Source of the DNA: Streptomyces iconiensis
Lineage (GTDB): Bacteria > Actinomycetota > Actinomycetes > Streptomycetales > Streptomycetaceae
Assembly: GCF_028657195.3 (NCBI RefSeq)
Contig: NZ_JANCPR020000015.1
Coordinates: 1 to 64,000 of the forward strand
Length of the DNA stretch: 64,000 nt
Direction: 5' to 3'
The notes below the pieces were generated by a model that saw only the letters and a list, made by a program, of their open reading frames with translations, did no database searches and was not told the DNA's origin. This document shows positions 8,811-17,554 of this stretch, piece by piece (positions within the stretch are counted from its first letter, which is position 1; each line of letters starts with the position of its first letter). The position numbers were made by a program, and so were the translations under genes.

Positions 8811-10235
8811 ATGCCCACGACACGACGTCAAGCGCTGGCGAGAACCGGCGCCGTTGGGGCGGCAGTCGCCTTCAGCGGCGCGCTCTCTGAACTGTTCGCG
8901 GGGACCGCCGAGGCCCAGGCCACCGGCGGGAAGGCGGGCTACGGCCCGCTCGTCCCCGACCCCGAAGGGCTGCTCGATCTGCCCAAGGGCTTCCACTACA
9001 AGGTGCTGTCGCGCGAGGGCGACCCGATGCGCTCCGGAGAGGGCAAGGTCCCCAGCAACCACGACGGCATGGCCGCCTTCCCCGCCTCCCGCTCACACGG
9101 GCACGGCAACGGCAAGGGACACGGCAACGGCAGCGGGCACGGCAAGGGCGTCACCTGGCTCGTGCGCAACCACGAGAACCGGATGAGCGGCCGGATAGCC
9201 GTACCCACGGTCAAGGGCCTCACCTACGACCCGGAGGCCAAGGGCGGCTGCACCGTCCTGGAGCTGGACCGGCACAACAACGTCCTCGACGAGCGCGTCG
9301 GTATCGCCGGCACCTCCACCAACTGCGCGGGCGGGCCCAGCCTCTGGGACACCTGGCTGACCTGCGAGGAGACCGAGTTCAAGGCCGGCGAGGAGGGCCA
9401 TACCAAGGACCACGGCTACATATTCGAGGTCGGCTTCGACCGCAGACGGCCCACCTCCGTCGAACCGCTCAAGGCGATGGGCCGCTTCCAGCACGAGGCC
9501 GTCGCCTTCGATCCCCGTACCGGCGCGGTCTACGAGACCGAGGACGCGTTCGACAAGCCGTTCGGCCTCTTCTACCGCTTCCTGCCCAGGAAGCCCAAGG
9601 GCGGCTACGGTTCGCTGCACGCGGGCGGCCGGCTGGAGGCCATGCGGGTGCCCGGCGTACCCGACCTGTCAGCGGTCACCGAGACCGGAAAGAGCTTCGG
9701 CGGCATCGAATGGGTCGAGGTCCCCGACCCCGAGGCCAAGGAAACCCCCATACGTTTCCAGGACTTCGGCAAGGGCGGCATCACCCACGCCCAGAAGCTG
9801 GAGGGCTGCTACTGGGGCGGCTCCAGCGTCTACTTCGTCTCCAGCTTCGCGCACAGTTCCGAGGGCTCACAGGGTGACCACCTCGGCCAGGTCTGGCGCT
9901 ACGACCCGCGCCGCAACCGCCTCACCCTCGTCATCGTCTTCGGGCCCGAAACGGACATCCAGCTCCCCGGCTCCGAACCCGACAACATCTGCCTCGCCCC
10001 CAGCGGCGGCCTGATGGTGTGCGAGGACGGCGGCGGGGCGCAGCACGTCTTCGGTGTCACCAAGCGCGGCAAGGTCTACGCCATGGCGCGCGGAGCCCAG
10101 AACATCGGTACTCCCGACAAGCCCGAATGGGGCGAGTTCGCGGGCGCCGCCTTCTCCCCCGACCACCGCACGATGTACCTCAACTGCTATACGCCCGGCA
10201 CCACTTTCGCCATCACCGGGCCCTGGGAGCACTGA
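8811..10235 (+). CDS. Tat-exported PhoX-family (DUF839) phosphatase-like protein
   Basis: Predicted secreted protein of 474 residues. It has a twin-arginine signal (MPTTRRQALARTGAVGAAVAF) and an Ala-rich cleavage region near residue 35. The body carries PhoX/DUF839 beta-propeller signatures: WLVRNHENR, STNCAGGPSLWDTWLTCEET, FQHEAVAFDPRTGAVYETED and EPDNICLAPSGGLMVCEDG. Family members are Ca/Fe-dependent alkaline phosphatases, but substrate is not proven here. A short Gly/His/Lys-rich repeat (HGHGNGKGHGNGSGHGKG) is inserted at residues ~92-112. The start follows AGGGGAG. No convincing Pho box was found in the 240 bp upstream. Confidence 0.87.
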   Translation: MPTTRRQALARTGAVGAAVAFSGALSELFAGTAEAQATGGKAGYGPLVPDPEGLLDLPKGFHYKVLSREGDPMRSGEGKVPSNHDGMAAFPASRSHGHGNGKGHGNGSGHGKGVTWLVRNHENRMSGRIAVPTVKGLTYDPEAKGGCTVLELDRHNNVLDERVGIAGTSTNCAGGPSLWDTWLTCEETEFKAGEEGHTKDHGYIFEVGFDRRRPTSVEPLKAMGRFQHEAVAFDPRTGAVYETEDAFDKPFGLFYRFLPRKPKGGYGSLHAGGRLEAMRVPGVPDLSAVTETGKSFGGIEWVEVPDPEAKETPIRFQDFGKGGITHAQKLEGCYWGGSSVYFVSSFAHSSEGSQGDHLGQVWRYDPRRNRLTLVIVFGPETDIQLPGSEPDNICLAPSGGLMVCEDGGGAQHVFGVTKRGKVYAMARGAQNIGTPDKPEWGEFAGAAFSPDHRTMYLNCYTPGTTFAITGPWEH

Positions 10236-10840
10236 ACCCGGCAGGTACGCGGCAGCCCGGAAGCGGCATGGGCACACGGGCGGTGGGACGGGGCGAGGCG
10301 GACACCCCGCCCCGTCCCACCGCGCCCCCACCTCATACGCCTCAGTGGGGAGCGCGGCCAGAGCCCGTGGGTCTCACCTGTCGGCTTCCGGCTCAGGCTG
10401 CCGGCCGTACGCGCGGGGTGCTCGCTGACCGTACGCACGTGCCACGGTGGCCGGGCCGTCAGCAGGGCGCGCAGGGTTTCGGCGAACTCGCCGGCTCCCA
10501 GCCGCTCCAGCCACGCGCGGCCCTCGCGTTCGGCGGCACGGGTGCGCAGGCCCCGTACGCGGCCGAGGTGGGTGAGGTAGCCGAGTGCGGTCAGCGGCAG
10601 CGCCGGGGGAAAACGTTCGGGTACGTAACCGCGTACGGACGGCCGTCCGCTGACGCGGCCCGCGCTGGGCGCCTCGATACCGGCGAGCATCCGCAGCAGG
10701 GTGGACTTGCCGCCTCCGTTGGGCCCCTCGATCCGCACGGCGGTCCCCGCGTGCACCTCCAGATCCAGCCCCCGCAGCACCCAGGGGCCCGCTGTGCCGT
10801 AGCGGCGCCCCACGCCCTCCAGCCTCATGGTCCAGCTCAT
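10187..10840 (-). pseudogene. Truncated ABC transporter ATP-binding protein
   Basis: The first ~122 residues are a normal ABC ATPase N-terminus (MRLEGVGRRYG, Walker A GPNGGGKST at ~39-47). At about position 10470 the frame jumps to LRALLTARPPWHVRTV. The Q-loop-to-signature region, the LSGGQ-type signature, Walker B and the switch His are all missing, and the open frame then runs into the 3' end of the PhoX-family gene. LLTARPPWHV could be the original C-terminus, which would imply an internal in-frame deletion of some 80-100 codons; that is inference. No permease gene lies beside it. It cannot be a working ATPase as it stands. Confidence 0.7.
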
Positions 10841-10872
10841 GGCCAGACGCTAGCCGCTGGCAGACTGGTCAG

Positions 10873-11688
10873 GTGACCGATTCCCCTTCCCCCTCCGGCC
10901 TCTCCGCCCCGTCCGCACCCTCAGCGGCCTCGCCCGATCCCGCGCAGACGTCCGGCCCCGGACCGGACACACCGCGGGTGCCGGAGGCCGAGCCCTCCGC
11001 CGAGGAGGGCAGGTTCGTGCTGCCGCTCGTCGTGCGTATCGAACGCGCGGTGCCGCCGACCCGTACCGACGCGATGGAGACGGCGGCCCGCGCCGTCCTC
11101 ACCTTCCTCGCCGATCCGCGTACGGACGAGGAGACCGGCGAGTGGCACAAGCGGGTGCGGCTGTGGGAGGAACGCGGCATCCGCAAGGTCGTACGCCGTG
11201 CGCGCGGTTCCGAGTGGCGCCGCACCGAGCCCCTGGAGGGGATCACGCTCGCCGCCCGTACGGCCGAGGTCCGGGTCTTCCCGCCCGTACCGCTCGACGG
11301 CTGGCCCAGGGAACTCTCCCGCCTCCAGGTCTCCGGCACCGACCTGGAGGACCCGGAACCCCCGCCTCCGCCGGAGGCCGGAGAGCCCGTGCTGTGGCTG
11401 AGCCCCGTACTGGAGATGACGGCGGGCAAGGCCATGGCACAGGCAGCGCACGCAGCGCAGCTCGCCTGGTGGGACCTGTCCGAGCCTGCCCGCGTTTCCT
11501 GGCGCGACGCCGCCTTCCCGCTCGCCGTCCGCGTGGCACGCGACGCGCGCCACTGGGAGTCGCTCACCACGAGCGGCCTGCCCGTCGTACGGGACGCGGG
11601 CTTCACCGAGATCGCCCCCGGCTCCTGCACGGTCGTCGCCGAACACCCGGCCCTGCGCCCGCCGTCCACACCGCGCGACTCCGGGTGA
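10873..11688 (+). CDS. Peptidyl-tRNA hydrolase PTH2-type domain protein
   Basis: 271 residues. A Pro/Ser-rich N-terminal tail (~45 residues) is followed by a conserved actinobacterial middle domain and a C-terminal PTH2-like domain (~165-265) with LEMTAGKAMAQAAHAAQLA, the usual GK...AQ..HA signature, and VVRDAGFTEIAPGSCTVVAEH. PTH2 enzymes cleave peptidyl-tRNA; activity of this two-domain version is not known to me. The GTG at 10873 lacks a clear ribosome site; a CAGACT box 6 bases upstream suggests a leaderless transcript. It starts 32 bp from the divergent broken ABC gene. Confidence 0.78.
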   Translation: MTDSPSPSGLSAPSAPSAASPDPAQTSGPGPDTPRVPEAEPSAEEGRFVLPLVVRIERAVPPTRTDAMETAARAVLTFLADPRTDEETGEWHKRVRLWEERGIRKVVRRARGSEWRRTEPLEGITLAARTAEVRVFPPVPLDGWPRELSRLQVSGTDLEDPEPPPPPEAGEPVLWLSPVLEMTAGKAMAQAAHAAQLAWWDLSEPARVSWRDAAFPLAVRVARDARHWESLTTSGLPVVRDAGFTEIAPGSCTVVAEHPALRPPSTPRDSG

Positions 11689-11789
11689 ACCGAGCGGGGT
11701 GAGGATTCGTCCTCTCCTGTGGAGGCGTCGGCGCGCAGGAGACACGGCGGCGGGAAGAGCAGCGCACGGGGAGCGGGGGAGGGACGCGC

Positions 11790-12644
11790 ATGGAACCCAT
11801 GGAGCGGCTGGGGGTCGGTATCGGCTGGCGGCCGGAGATCGCGGACGCCATCGGGGACCCGGCGGCCCTGCCCGGCCTGGACTGGGTGGAGGTCGTGGCC
11901 GAGAACATCCACCCCGACCGGCTGCCCGAAGCGCTGCTGCGGCTGCGCGAGCGCGGCACCACGGTCGTACCGCACGGTGTCGCGCTCGGTCTCGGCGGCG
12001 CCGAACGCCCTGACCCCGCGCGGCTGCGCGCCCTGGCCGAGCGCGCTGAGGCACTGGACGCGCCGCTGGTCAGCGAGCACATCGCGTTCGTACGCGCCGG
12101 AGGGCCCGGCACGGGCGTGGCAGGGATGGAGGCGGGCCATCTGCTGCCCGTTCCGCGTACGGGGGACGCGCTGGACGTGCTGTGCGAGAACGTCCGCATC
12201 GCGCAGGACGCGCTCCCCGTACCGCTGGCCGTCGAGAACATCGCCGCGCTCGTCAACTGGCCCGACGAGGACATGACCGAGGGCGCCTTCCTCGCCGAGC
12301 TGGTGGAACGCACGGGCGTACGGCTGCTCATCGACGTGGCCAACCTGCACACCAACCACGTCAACCGCGGCGAGGACCCCGCAACGGCGCTCGCCGAACT
12401 CCCCCTGGAGGCCCTCGCGTACGTCCATGTCGCGGGCGGTGTCGAACGGGACGGCGTCTGGCACGACAGCCACGCACACCCTGTGACCCGGCCCGTCCTG
12501 GACGTGCTCGCCGAACTGTGCGCGCGCACGACACCGCCGGGCGTCCTGCTCGAACGCGACGAGGACTTCCCGCACCCCGCCGAACTGGCCGCCGAACTGG
12601 ACACGATCCGCGCGACCCTGCGCGAGACGGCCCACCATGCCTGA
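11790..12644 (+). CDS. DUF692 family multinuclear-iron oxygenase-like protein
   Basis: TIM-barrel protein of the DUF692/MbnB group, whose studied members use two or three iron ions to modify Cys or Asn residues of small ribosomal peptides. Likely metal ligands are all present: VPHGVALGLGG, VSEHIAF, AVENIAALVN, LIDVANLHTNHVNRG, YVHVAGG, WHDSHAHPV and LLERDEDFP. At 284 residues it is full length. ATG 11790 follows GGGGAGGGAC. The next gene overlaps by 8 bp, so the two are co-translated, as usual for DUF692 enzymes and their partner proteins. No precursor peptide gene is seen nearby. Confidence 0.88.
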   Translation: MEPMERLGVGIGWRPEIADAIGDPAALPGLDWVEVVAENIHPDRLPEALLRLRERGTTVVPHGVALGLGGAERPDPARLRALAERAEALDAPLVSEHIAFVRAGGPGTGVAGMEAGHLLPVPRTGDALDVLCENVRIAQDALPVPLAVENIAALVNWPDEDMTEGAFLAELVERTGVRLLIDVANLHTNHVNRGEDPATALAELPLEALAYVHVAGGVERDGVWHDSHAHPVTRPVLDVLAELCARTTPPGVLLERDEDFPHPAELAAELDTIRATLRETAHHA

Positions 12645-13185
12645 CGCCCCGCACCCCGCCGAGCCCGCACGCATACCCGGCGCAGCGAGCGCGCCCGAAG
12701 ACCCCGGTACGCCGGACACGGCAGGCACGCCCCACCCCGCGCCCACACCTGACGCCCCGCACGCGACCGACGCCGCGCGCGAACGCCTGGCGCGGGCGCA
12801 GGCCGGGTTGCTGGCCGCGCTGGTCGCGGGGGCGCCGGTGCCCGCCGGGTTCGACGGGGAGCGTCTCGCCGTGCAGAGCAGGGCCCTGCTCGCCAAACGG
12901 GCCGGCGTCGTCGCGAAGGTCGCCCCCGAACTCCCCCGGCTGCTCGGCACCGCGCGCTACCACGAGGAGTTCCTCGCCTACGCCACCGACCGCCCCATGA
13001 CCGCCGGTTACCGCCATGACGCGCTGGCCTTCGCCGCCCATGTCCTCGACCACGCTGACCTGTCCCCCAGGGTCCGGCACGCCCTCGGTACCTGGCACGC
13101 CGACAGGGCGGCGCCCGTTCCTCCCACGCGGTGGCAGCGCCTCCTGCGTTCCCTGCCCCCGCGCACTGTTCGCCGGATCGGGTGA
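12637..13185 (+). CDS. DUF692-partner protein (function unknown)
   Basis: 182 residues. The N-terminal ~45 residues are Pro/Ala/Thr-rich and probably disordered. The C-terminal helical domain has LLAALVAGAPVPAGFD, RALLAKRAGVVAKVAPELPRLLG and ALAFAAHVLDHADLSP. Its layout resembles the HvfC/MbnC-like partners that present the peptide to DUF692 enzymes, but sequence identity to those was not tested. It overlaps the DUF692 gene by 8 bp, which supports a shared job. Confidence 0.7.
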   Translation: MPDAPHPAEPARIPGAASAPEDPGTPDTAGTPHPAPTPDAPHATDAARERLARAQAGLLAALVAGAPVPAGFDGERLAVQSRALLAKRAGVVAKVAPELPRLLGTARYHEEFLAYATDRPMTAGYRHDALAFAAHVLDHADLSPRVRHALGTWHADRAAPVPPTRWQRLLRSLPPRTVRRIG

Positions 13186-13293
13186 CCCGGGACGACACGG
13201 GATGACGACGCTTTACATCAACTGATAAGCCGCTGAGCATCCGGAACATCGTGCACGCGTCATGCGGGCAGTGGTCCGAGGAACGGAGACTCA

Positions 13294-14994
13294 GTGCGCA
13301 GAGCGGCAGTTCACTCCACGGTCGGTGCCCTGGCCCTCACTATCAGCGTCGCGGGAACGGCGGCCACGGCTGGACCGGCGGCCACGGCGGCCACGGCTGG
13401 ACCGGCGGCCACGCCAGGTACGGGGGGAGCTGAGCCCGCCGTCCCCGGCGTCCCCGCCATCTCCGCCGGTCTTCCGGACGGCCCGGTGGAGGCGATGGGA
13501 GTGCGGAGCGCGGCGCGCGCCGCCGCTGCCACGGGGATCGGCTGGAAGAAGTGCCCCGAGGCCGAGGAGATGCCCCGCACCGTGGAGTGCGGCACGGTCT
13601 CGGTGCCGGTCGACTACGCGGAGCCGGGCGGCAAGCAGATCGCGCTCACCGTGAGCAGATCCCGCGCCACGGGCCCCAAGGCGGAGCGGCTGGGCCCGCT
13701 GGTCTACAACCCGGGCGGCCCCGGCGGCAACGGCATGAACTTCGCGCTCCACGGCAAGCTCGCCGGCGTATGGAAGCACCTCAACGCGCGCTACGACTTC
13801 GTCGGCTACGCACCGCGCGGTGTCGGCAGGTCGGGGCCGCTCTCGTGCCAGGACCCCAAGCGCTTCCTGCAGGGGCCGAACACCTCGCCGCTGCGCCCGA
13901 CGAACGCCTACAAGCGGAAGATGAACGCGCGGGCAGCGGCCTACGCCGAGGGCTGCGCGAAGGCGCAGCCCGACAGGCTGCCGCACTACACGACGGTGAA
14001 CAACGCCAGGGACCTCGATGTGCTGCGTGCGGCCCTCGGCCGGCGGAAGCTGAACTTCTTCGGCGTCTCGTACGGCACCTACATCGGCTCCGTCTACGCG
14101 ACGCTCTTCCCCGGCCACGTGCGCCGCCTGGTGCTCGACAGCGTCGTCGACCCGTCGCAGGACAGCATCTGGTACCGGTCGAACCTGGGCCAGAACCACG
14201 CGTTCGAGACGCGCTGGAGCGACTGGAAGAAGTGGACGGCCAAGCACCACGCCACCTACGGACTGGGCCGTACACCGCGACAGGTGCAGGCGGCCTTCGA
14301 CCGCGTACGAGCCGCCGCCGACCGCGAGCCGGTGGGCCGGAAGGTGGGGTCGAAGGAGCTGGTGGCCGCGTTCCTGGACACCGGCTACTCGGACTCGTCC
14401 TGGCCGAAGCACGCGCACGCGCTCTCCCGGTACCGGAAGGGCGACCCGAAGCCGCTCCTCAAGGAGGCGACGCCTGACCTGGCTTCGGCGAAGAAGGAGG
14501 AGAACAGCAACGCCGTCTACAACGCCGTGGAGTGCAACGACGCGCCCTGGCCCCGCGACTGGGCCACCTGGGACCGCGACAACACCGCCTCGGCAGCCGT
14601 CGCCCCGTTCAACACCTGGGACAACGCGTGGATGAACCTGCCCTGCGCCTACTGGAAGACCGTCCCCACACGCCCCCTGGAGGTGGGTACCGGGCCGGGC
14701 CGCCTCCCTCCGGTGCTGCTGCTCGCGGCGACCCGGGACGCGGCCACCCCGTACCACGGAGCGCTGGAGACCCGGCGCAGGCTGTCCGGCTCCTCCCTGG
14801 TGACGGAGAAGGGCGCGGGCACCCACGGCGTGACGGGCGGCAACAAGTGCGCCGACGCACACCTGGAGCGCTACTTGCTGGAGGGCAAGACACCGGGCGA
14901 CCACGCGGAGTGCGCGGCACGCCCGGAGCCCGAACCCGGTACGAAGAAGAGCGCGCAGACCAAGGCCGCCGACCTGGCCGAACCGGCCCGCTGA
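13294..14994 (+). CDS. Secreted tripeptidyl-aminopeptidase-like alpha/beta hydrolase (Tap family)
   Basis: Exported serine peptidase, 566 residues. The signal peptide is MRRAAVHSTVGALALTISV, followed by an Ala/Thr/Gly-rich stretch encoded by a duplicated 27-bp unit. Oxyanion region YNPGGPGGNGMN and YDFVGYAPRGVGRSGPLSC are typical of the family. The catalytic triad is readable: Ser in GVSYGTYIGS, Asp in LLAATRDAATPYHG, His in GAGTHGV. Several Cys (LSCQDP, EGCAKA, VECNDAPW, LPCAYW, KCAD, AECA) suggest disulfides. Starts at GTG 13294 with GGAG upstream. A monocistronic gene, convergent with hemQ. Confidence 0.88.
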   Translation: MRRAAVHSTVGALALTISVAGTAATAGPAATAATAGPAATPGTGGAEPAVPGVPAISAGLPDGPVEAMGVRSAARAAAATGIGWKKCPEAEEMPRTVECGTVSVPVDYAEPGGKQIALTVSRSRATGPKAERLGPLVYNPGGPGGNGMNFALHGKLAGVWKHLNARYDFVGYAPRGVGRSGPLSCQDPKRFLQGPNTSPLRPTNAYKRKMNARAAAYAEGCAKAQPDRLPHYTTVNNARDLDVLRAALGRRKLNFFGVSYGTYIGSVYATLFPGHVRRLVLDSVVDPSQDSIWYRSNLGQNHAFETRWSDWKKWTAKHHATYGLGRTPRQVQAAFDRVRAAADREPVGRKVGSKELVAAFLDTGYSDSSWPKHAHALSRYRKGDPKPLLKEATPDLASAKKEENSNAVYNAVECNDAPWPRDWATWDRDNTASAAVAPFNTWDNAWMNLPCAYWKTVPTRPLEVGTGPGRLPPVLLLAATRDAATPYHGALETRRRLSGSSLVTEKGAGTHGVTGGNKCADAHLERYLLEGKTPGDHAECAARPEPEPGTKKSAQTKAADLAEPAR

Positions 14995-15028
14995 CCGGGC
15001 CGCGCCTACGCCGGCCGGCCACCTCGAC

Positions 15029-15135
15029 ATCCACGCACACGCACACGTCCACGTCCACGCACACGCTCATGTCCACGCACACGCACACGTCCACGTCCAC
15101 ACACACGTCCACACCCGCGTTCACGTCCACGCCCG
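15029..15135. repeat. Degenerate CACACGTCCACG short tandem repeats
   Basis: A run of 6- and 12-base units built from cacacg/tccacg between the convergent tap-like gene and hemQ. Low-complexity slippage repeat; no ORF of merit and no clear terminator within it. Confidence 0.8.
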
Positions 15136-15175
15136 CGAGGGTGCGCGGCCCGGTCCTTCGGACGCGCTTCAGCCG

Positions 15176-15901
15176 TCAGGCCAGTCCGGCGACCAGTTCG
15201 GCGACGGCCTTGCGGCGGCCGGTGTAGAAGGGGACCTCCTCGCGCACGTGCCGCCGCGCCTCGGAACCGCGCAGGTGCCGCATGAGGTCGACGATGCGGT
15301 GCAGCTCGTCGGCCTCGAACGCGAGGATCCACTCGTAGTCGCCCAGCGAGAAGGCGGGCACGGTGTTGGCGCGCACGTCGGCGAAACCGCGGGCCATCTT
15401 GCCGTGGTCGGCGAGCATCGTGCGGCGCTCGTCGTCGGGCAGCAGGTACCACTCGTAGGAGCGCACGAAGGGGTAGACGCTCACATAGGCGCGCGCTTCC
15501 TCGTCGGCGAGGAAGGCGGGGATGTGCGACTTGTTGAACTCGGCGGGGCGGTGCAGCGCCATGTTCGACCAGACGGGCTCCAGCGCGCGGCCCAGCTTGG
15601 TGCGGCGGAAGCGGTTGTACGCGTCCTGCAGCGCGTCGGAGTCCTCGGCGTGCCACCAGATCATCAGGTCGGCGTCGGCACGCAGCCCGGAGACGTCGTA
15701 GGTACCGCGGACGACGACGTCCTTCGCGGCGAGCTGGCCGAACAGCTCCTCGACCTCGTCCGCGTAACCGGAGCGGTCCTCGGGGAGCACGTCGCGCAGC
15801 CGGAAGACCGACCACAGGGTGTAGCGGATGACCTCGTTGAGGTCCTTGGCCTTCTTGCCCGCGTTGGCGGTCTTCTGCGGTGCCTCGGTCGTATCGCTCA
15901 T
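15176..15901 (-). CDS. hemQ: Coproheme decarboxylase HemQ (chlorite-dismutase-like)
   Basis: Last enzyme of the coproporphyrin-dependent haem pathway: two oxidative decarboxylations of coproheme to protoheme in the cytosol. 241 residues. Signatures are YTLWSVFRLRD, DLMIWWHAED, SVYPFVRSYEWYLL (carries the catalytic Tyr) and MLADHGKMARGFADVRANT (carries the proximal His), plus YEWILAFEADELHRIVDLMRHLR. Start at ATG 15901. The hemY stop lies 4 bp upstream, so the two form an operon. No chlorite dismutase role is suggested. Confidence 0.95.
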   Translation of the reverse strand: MSDTTEAPQKTANAGKKAKDLNEVIRYTLWSVFRLRDVLPEDRSGYADEVEELFGQLAAKDVVVRGTYDVSGLRADADLMIWWHAEDSDALQDAYNRFRRTKLGRALEPVWSNMALHRPAEFNKSHIPAFLADEEARAYVSVYPFVRSYEWYLLPDDERRTMLADHGKMARGFADVRANTVPAFSLGDYEWILAFEADELHRIVDLMRHLRGSEARRHVREEVPFYTGRRKAVAELVAGLA

Positions 15902-15905
15902 GGCG

Positions 15906-17342
15906 TTATTCTCGCTCGCTCTTCTCCCCCGCCCGCGCGAGGGTCGTTCCTGTGGTTCCGGGCAGGACACGCCCGGCGGCTCGCCGCCCGCTCGCGACGC
16001 AGGCCGGGATGCCCACGCCTTCGAACGCGGCGCCCGCGAGGGCCAGCCCCGGCACGGCGCCGACGGCCGCCTCGATGCGCGCGACCCGGTCCAGGTGCCC
16101 GACGGGGTACTGCGGCAGGCCGCCGTACCAGCGCGTCACCAGGGAGTCGACGGGGCGCGCTGCCAGCCCGGTCGCGGCGTGCAGGTCGCGCAGGGACAGC
16201 TCGACCAGCTCCGCGTCGTCCCGCGCCAGCACGGCCTCCTCGCCGATCCGGCCGAGCGAGGTACGCAGCACGCACAGCGAGGGGTCCTGGGCAGCGACCC
16301 AGCCCCATTTGTGGGTGGAGAAGGTGGACGCCTTGATGGAGCGCCCCTCGACGGGCGGCACCAGGAACCCGCTGCCCGCGGGGAGTTCACCGGTCTCGGC
16401 CCTGCGGAAGGCGAGGGTGACCAGGGCCATGGAGGCGTACTCGATCCGCTCCAGCTCGCCCGCCGCCGCGGGCACCTCGGCGGTCAGCAGCCGCGCGGCC
16501 GACGGTGCGGGCAGGGCCAGGACGACGGCGTCGGCTGTGAGCGTCTCGTGGTCGGTGACGGCGGTCCACGCCGCATCAGGGCCGCGCCGCAGCTTCCGTA
16601 CGGGGGTGCTGAGCCTGATGTCGGCGCCCGCTGCGGCGCACGCGGCGGCGACCGCCATCGGCAGCCGTCCGATGCCGCCCTCGATCCCCATGAACACCGG
16701 GCTCTGCGGGCTGCCGACCGCTTCCTGCGCCGCCGCCGCGCGCTCCTGGAGTGCCCGCACTCCCGCGAGCAGGGAGCGCTCGTCACGGGCCGCCTCGAAG
16801 AGCTGCGGCACGGCGGCGCGCATCGAGATCTGGTAGGCGTCGCCCGCGTACACGCCGCCGAGCAGCGGTTCGACGAGCCGGTCGACGACCTCGCGGCCGA
16901 GCCGTTCAGCGACGTAGGCGCCGACGGCGACATCGTCACCGACCTCGGTACGGGGCAGCCGCGCGTCCTCCGCGATGCGCGCGAGCCCGTCGGGCGAGAG
17001 CACCTCGCCCAGTGTCGCGGGGTCACCCGGCACGCCCATCACATGTCCCTTGGGCATCGGCCGCACCTGGCCCCTGGTCCAGAGCGCACCGCCGGCGACG
17101 GCGGGTGGCTGGAGCGCGTCACCGAGTCCGACGGCACGTGCGAGGCCGACCGCCTCCGGGCGCCTGGCCAGCATGGACTCGGCTCCCAGATCGACGGCGG
17201 CGGTTCCGGCGACGCTGCCTGCGTGCAGTTTGCCGCCGAGCCGCGTGTCCGCCTCCAGCACGGTCACCCGGGCGCCGTCCGCCAGGAGTTGGTGCGCGGC
17301 GGACAGGCCGGAGATGCCGCCTCCGATGACAAGTACGTGCAT
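15906..17342 (-). CDS. hemY: Coproporphyrinogen III oxidase HemY (protoporphyrinogen-oxidase family)
   Basis: FAD-dependent oxidase making coproporphyrin III in actinobacteria; older annotation calls it HemG/PPOX. 478 residues. It begins with the dinucleotide motif MHVLVIGGGISGLSAAHQL and continues with RLGGKL and GAESML. Further signatures are VYAGDAYQISMR, GIEGGIGRLPMAVA, and the C-terminal FAD block GLALAGAAFEGVGIPACVASG. Start chosen at ATG 17342 because VLVIGGG must be at the N-terminus; the ribosome site is weak. hemQ follows after 4 bp. A 212-bp gap separates it from a divergent flavoprotein. Confidence 0.94.
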   Translation of the reverse strand: MHVLVIGGGISGLSAAHQLLADGARVTVLEADTRLGGKLHAGSVAGTAAVDLGAESMLARRPEAVGLARAVGLGDALQPPAVAGGALWTRGQVRPMPKGHVMGVPGDPATLGEVLSPDGLARIAEDARLPRTEVGDDVAVGAYVAERLGREVVDRLVEPLLGGVYAGDAYQISMRAAVPQLFEAARDERSLLAGVRALQERAAAAQEAVGSPQSPVFMGIEGGIGRLPMAVAAACAAAGADIRLSTPVRKLRRGPDAAWTAVTDHETLTADAVVLALPAPSAARLLTAEVPAAAGELERIEYASMALVTLAFRRAETGELPAGSGFLVPPVEGRSIKASTFSTHKWGWVAAQDPSLCVLRTSLGRIGEEAVLARDDAELVELSLRDLHAATGLAARPVDSLVTRWYGGLPQYPVGHLDRVARIEAAVGAVPGLALAGAAFEGVGIPACVASGRRAAGRVLPGTTGTTLARAGEKSERE

Positions 17343-17554
17343 ATGCGCAGTCTCGCAGAGCGGTACGCGCCCCCCTCGCCCGGCCCCGTCACGGCCGCTC
17401 CCCCGGCACACGCGGGCCGTCCCGACCACCTCCCGGCTGCCTCCCGGCACGGGCACGCATAGCGTGGGCCACGGCAGTTGGGCCGCGACAGCGCGGTCCG
17501 TACGGGCCAGACGGCGGCGGAACGGCCGGAACGACGGCGAAGGGAGCATCCGCG

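Noticed and set aside
13202..13225. Tiny ORF MTTLYIN after the DUF692 partner gene, considered as a peptide substrate
   Set aside because: Only seven codons, no Cys, Asn near the end only, and no proper ribosome site.
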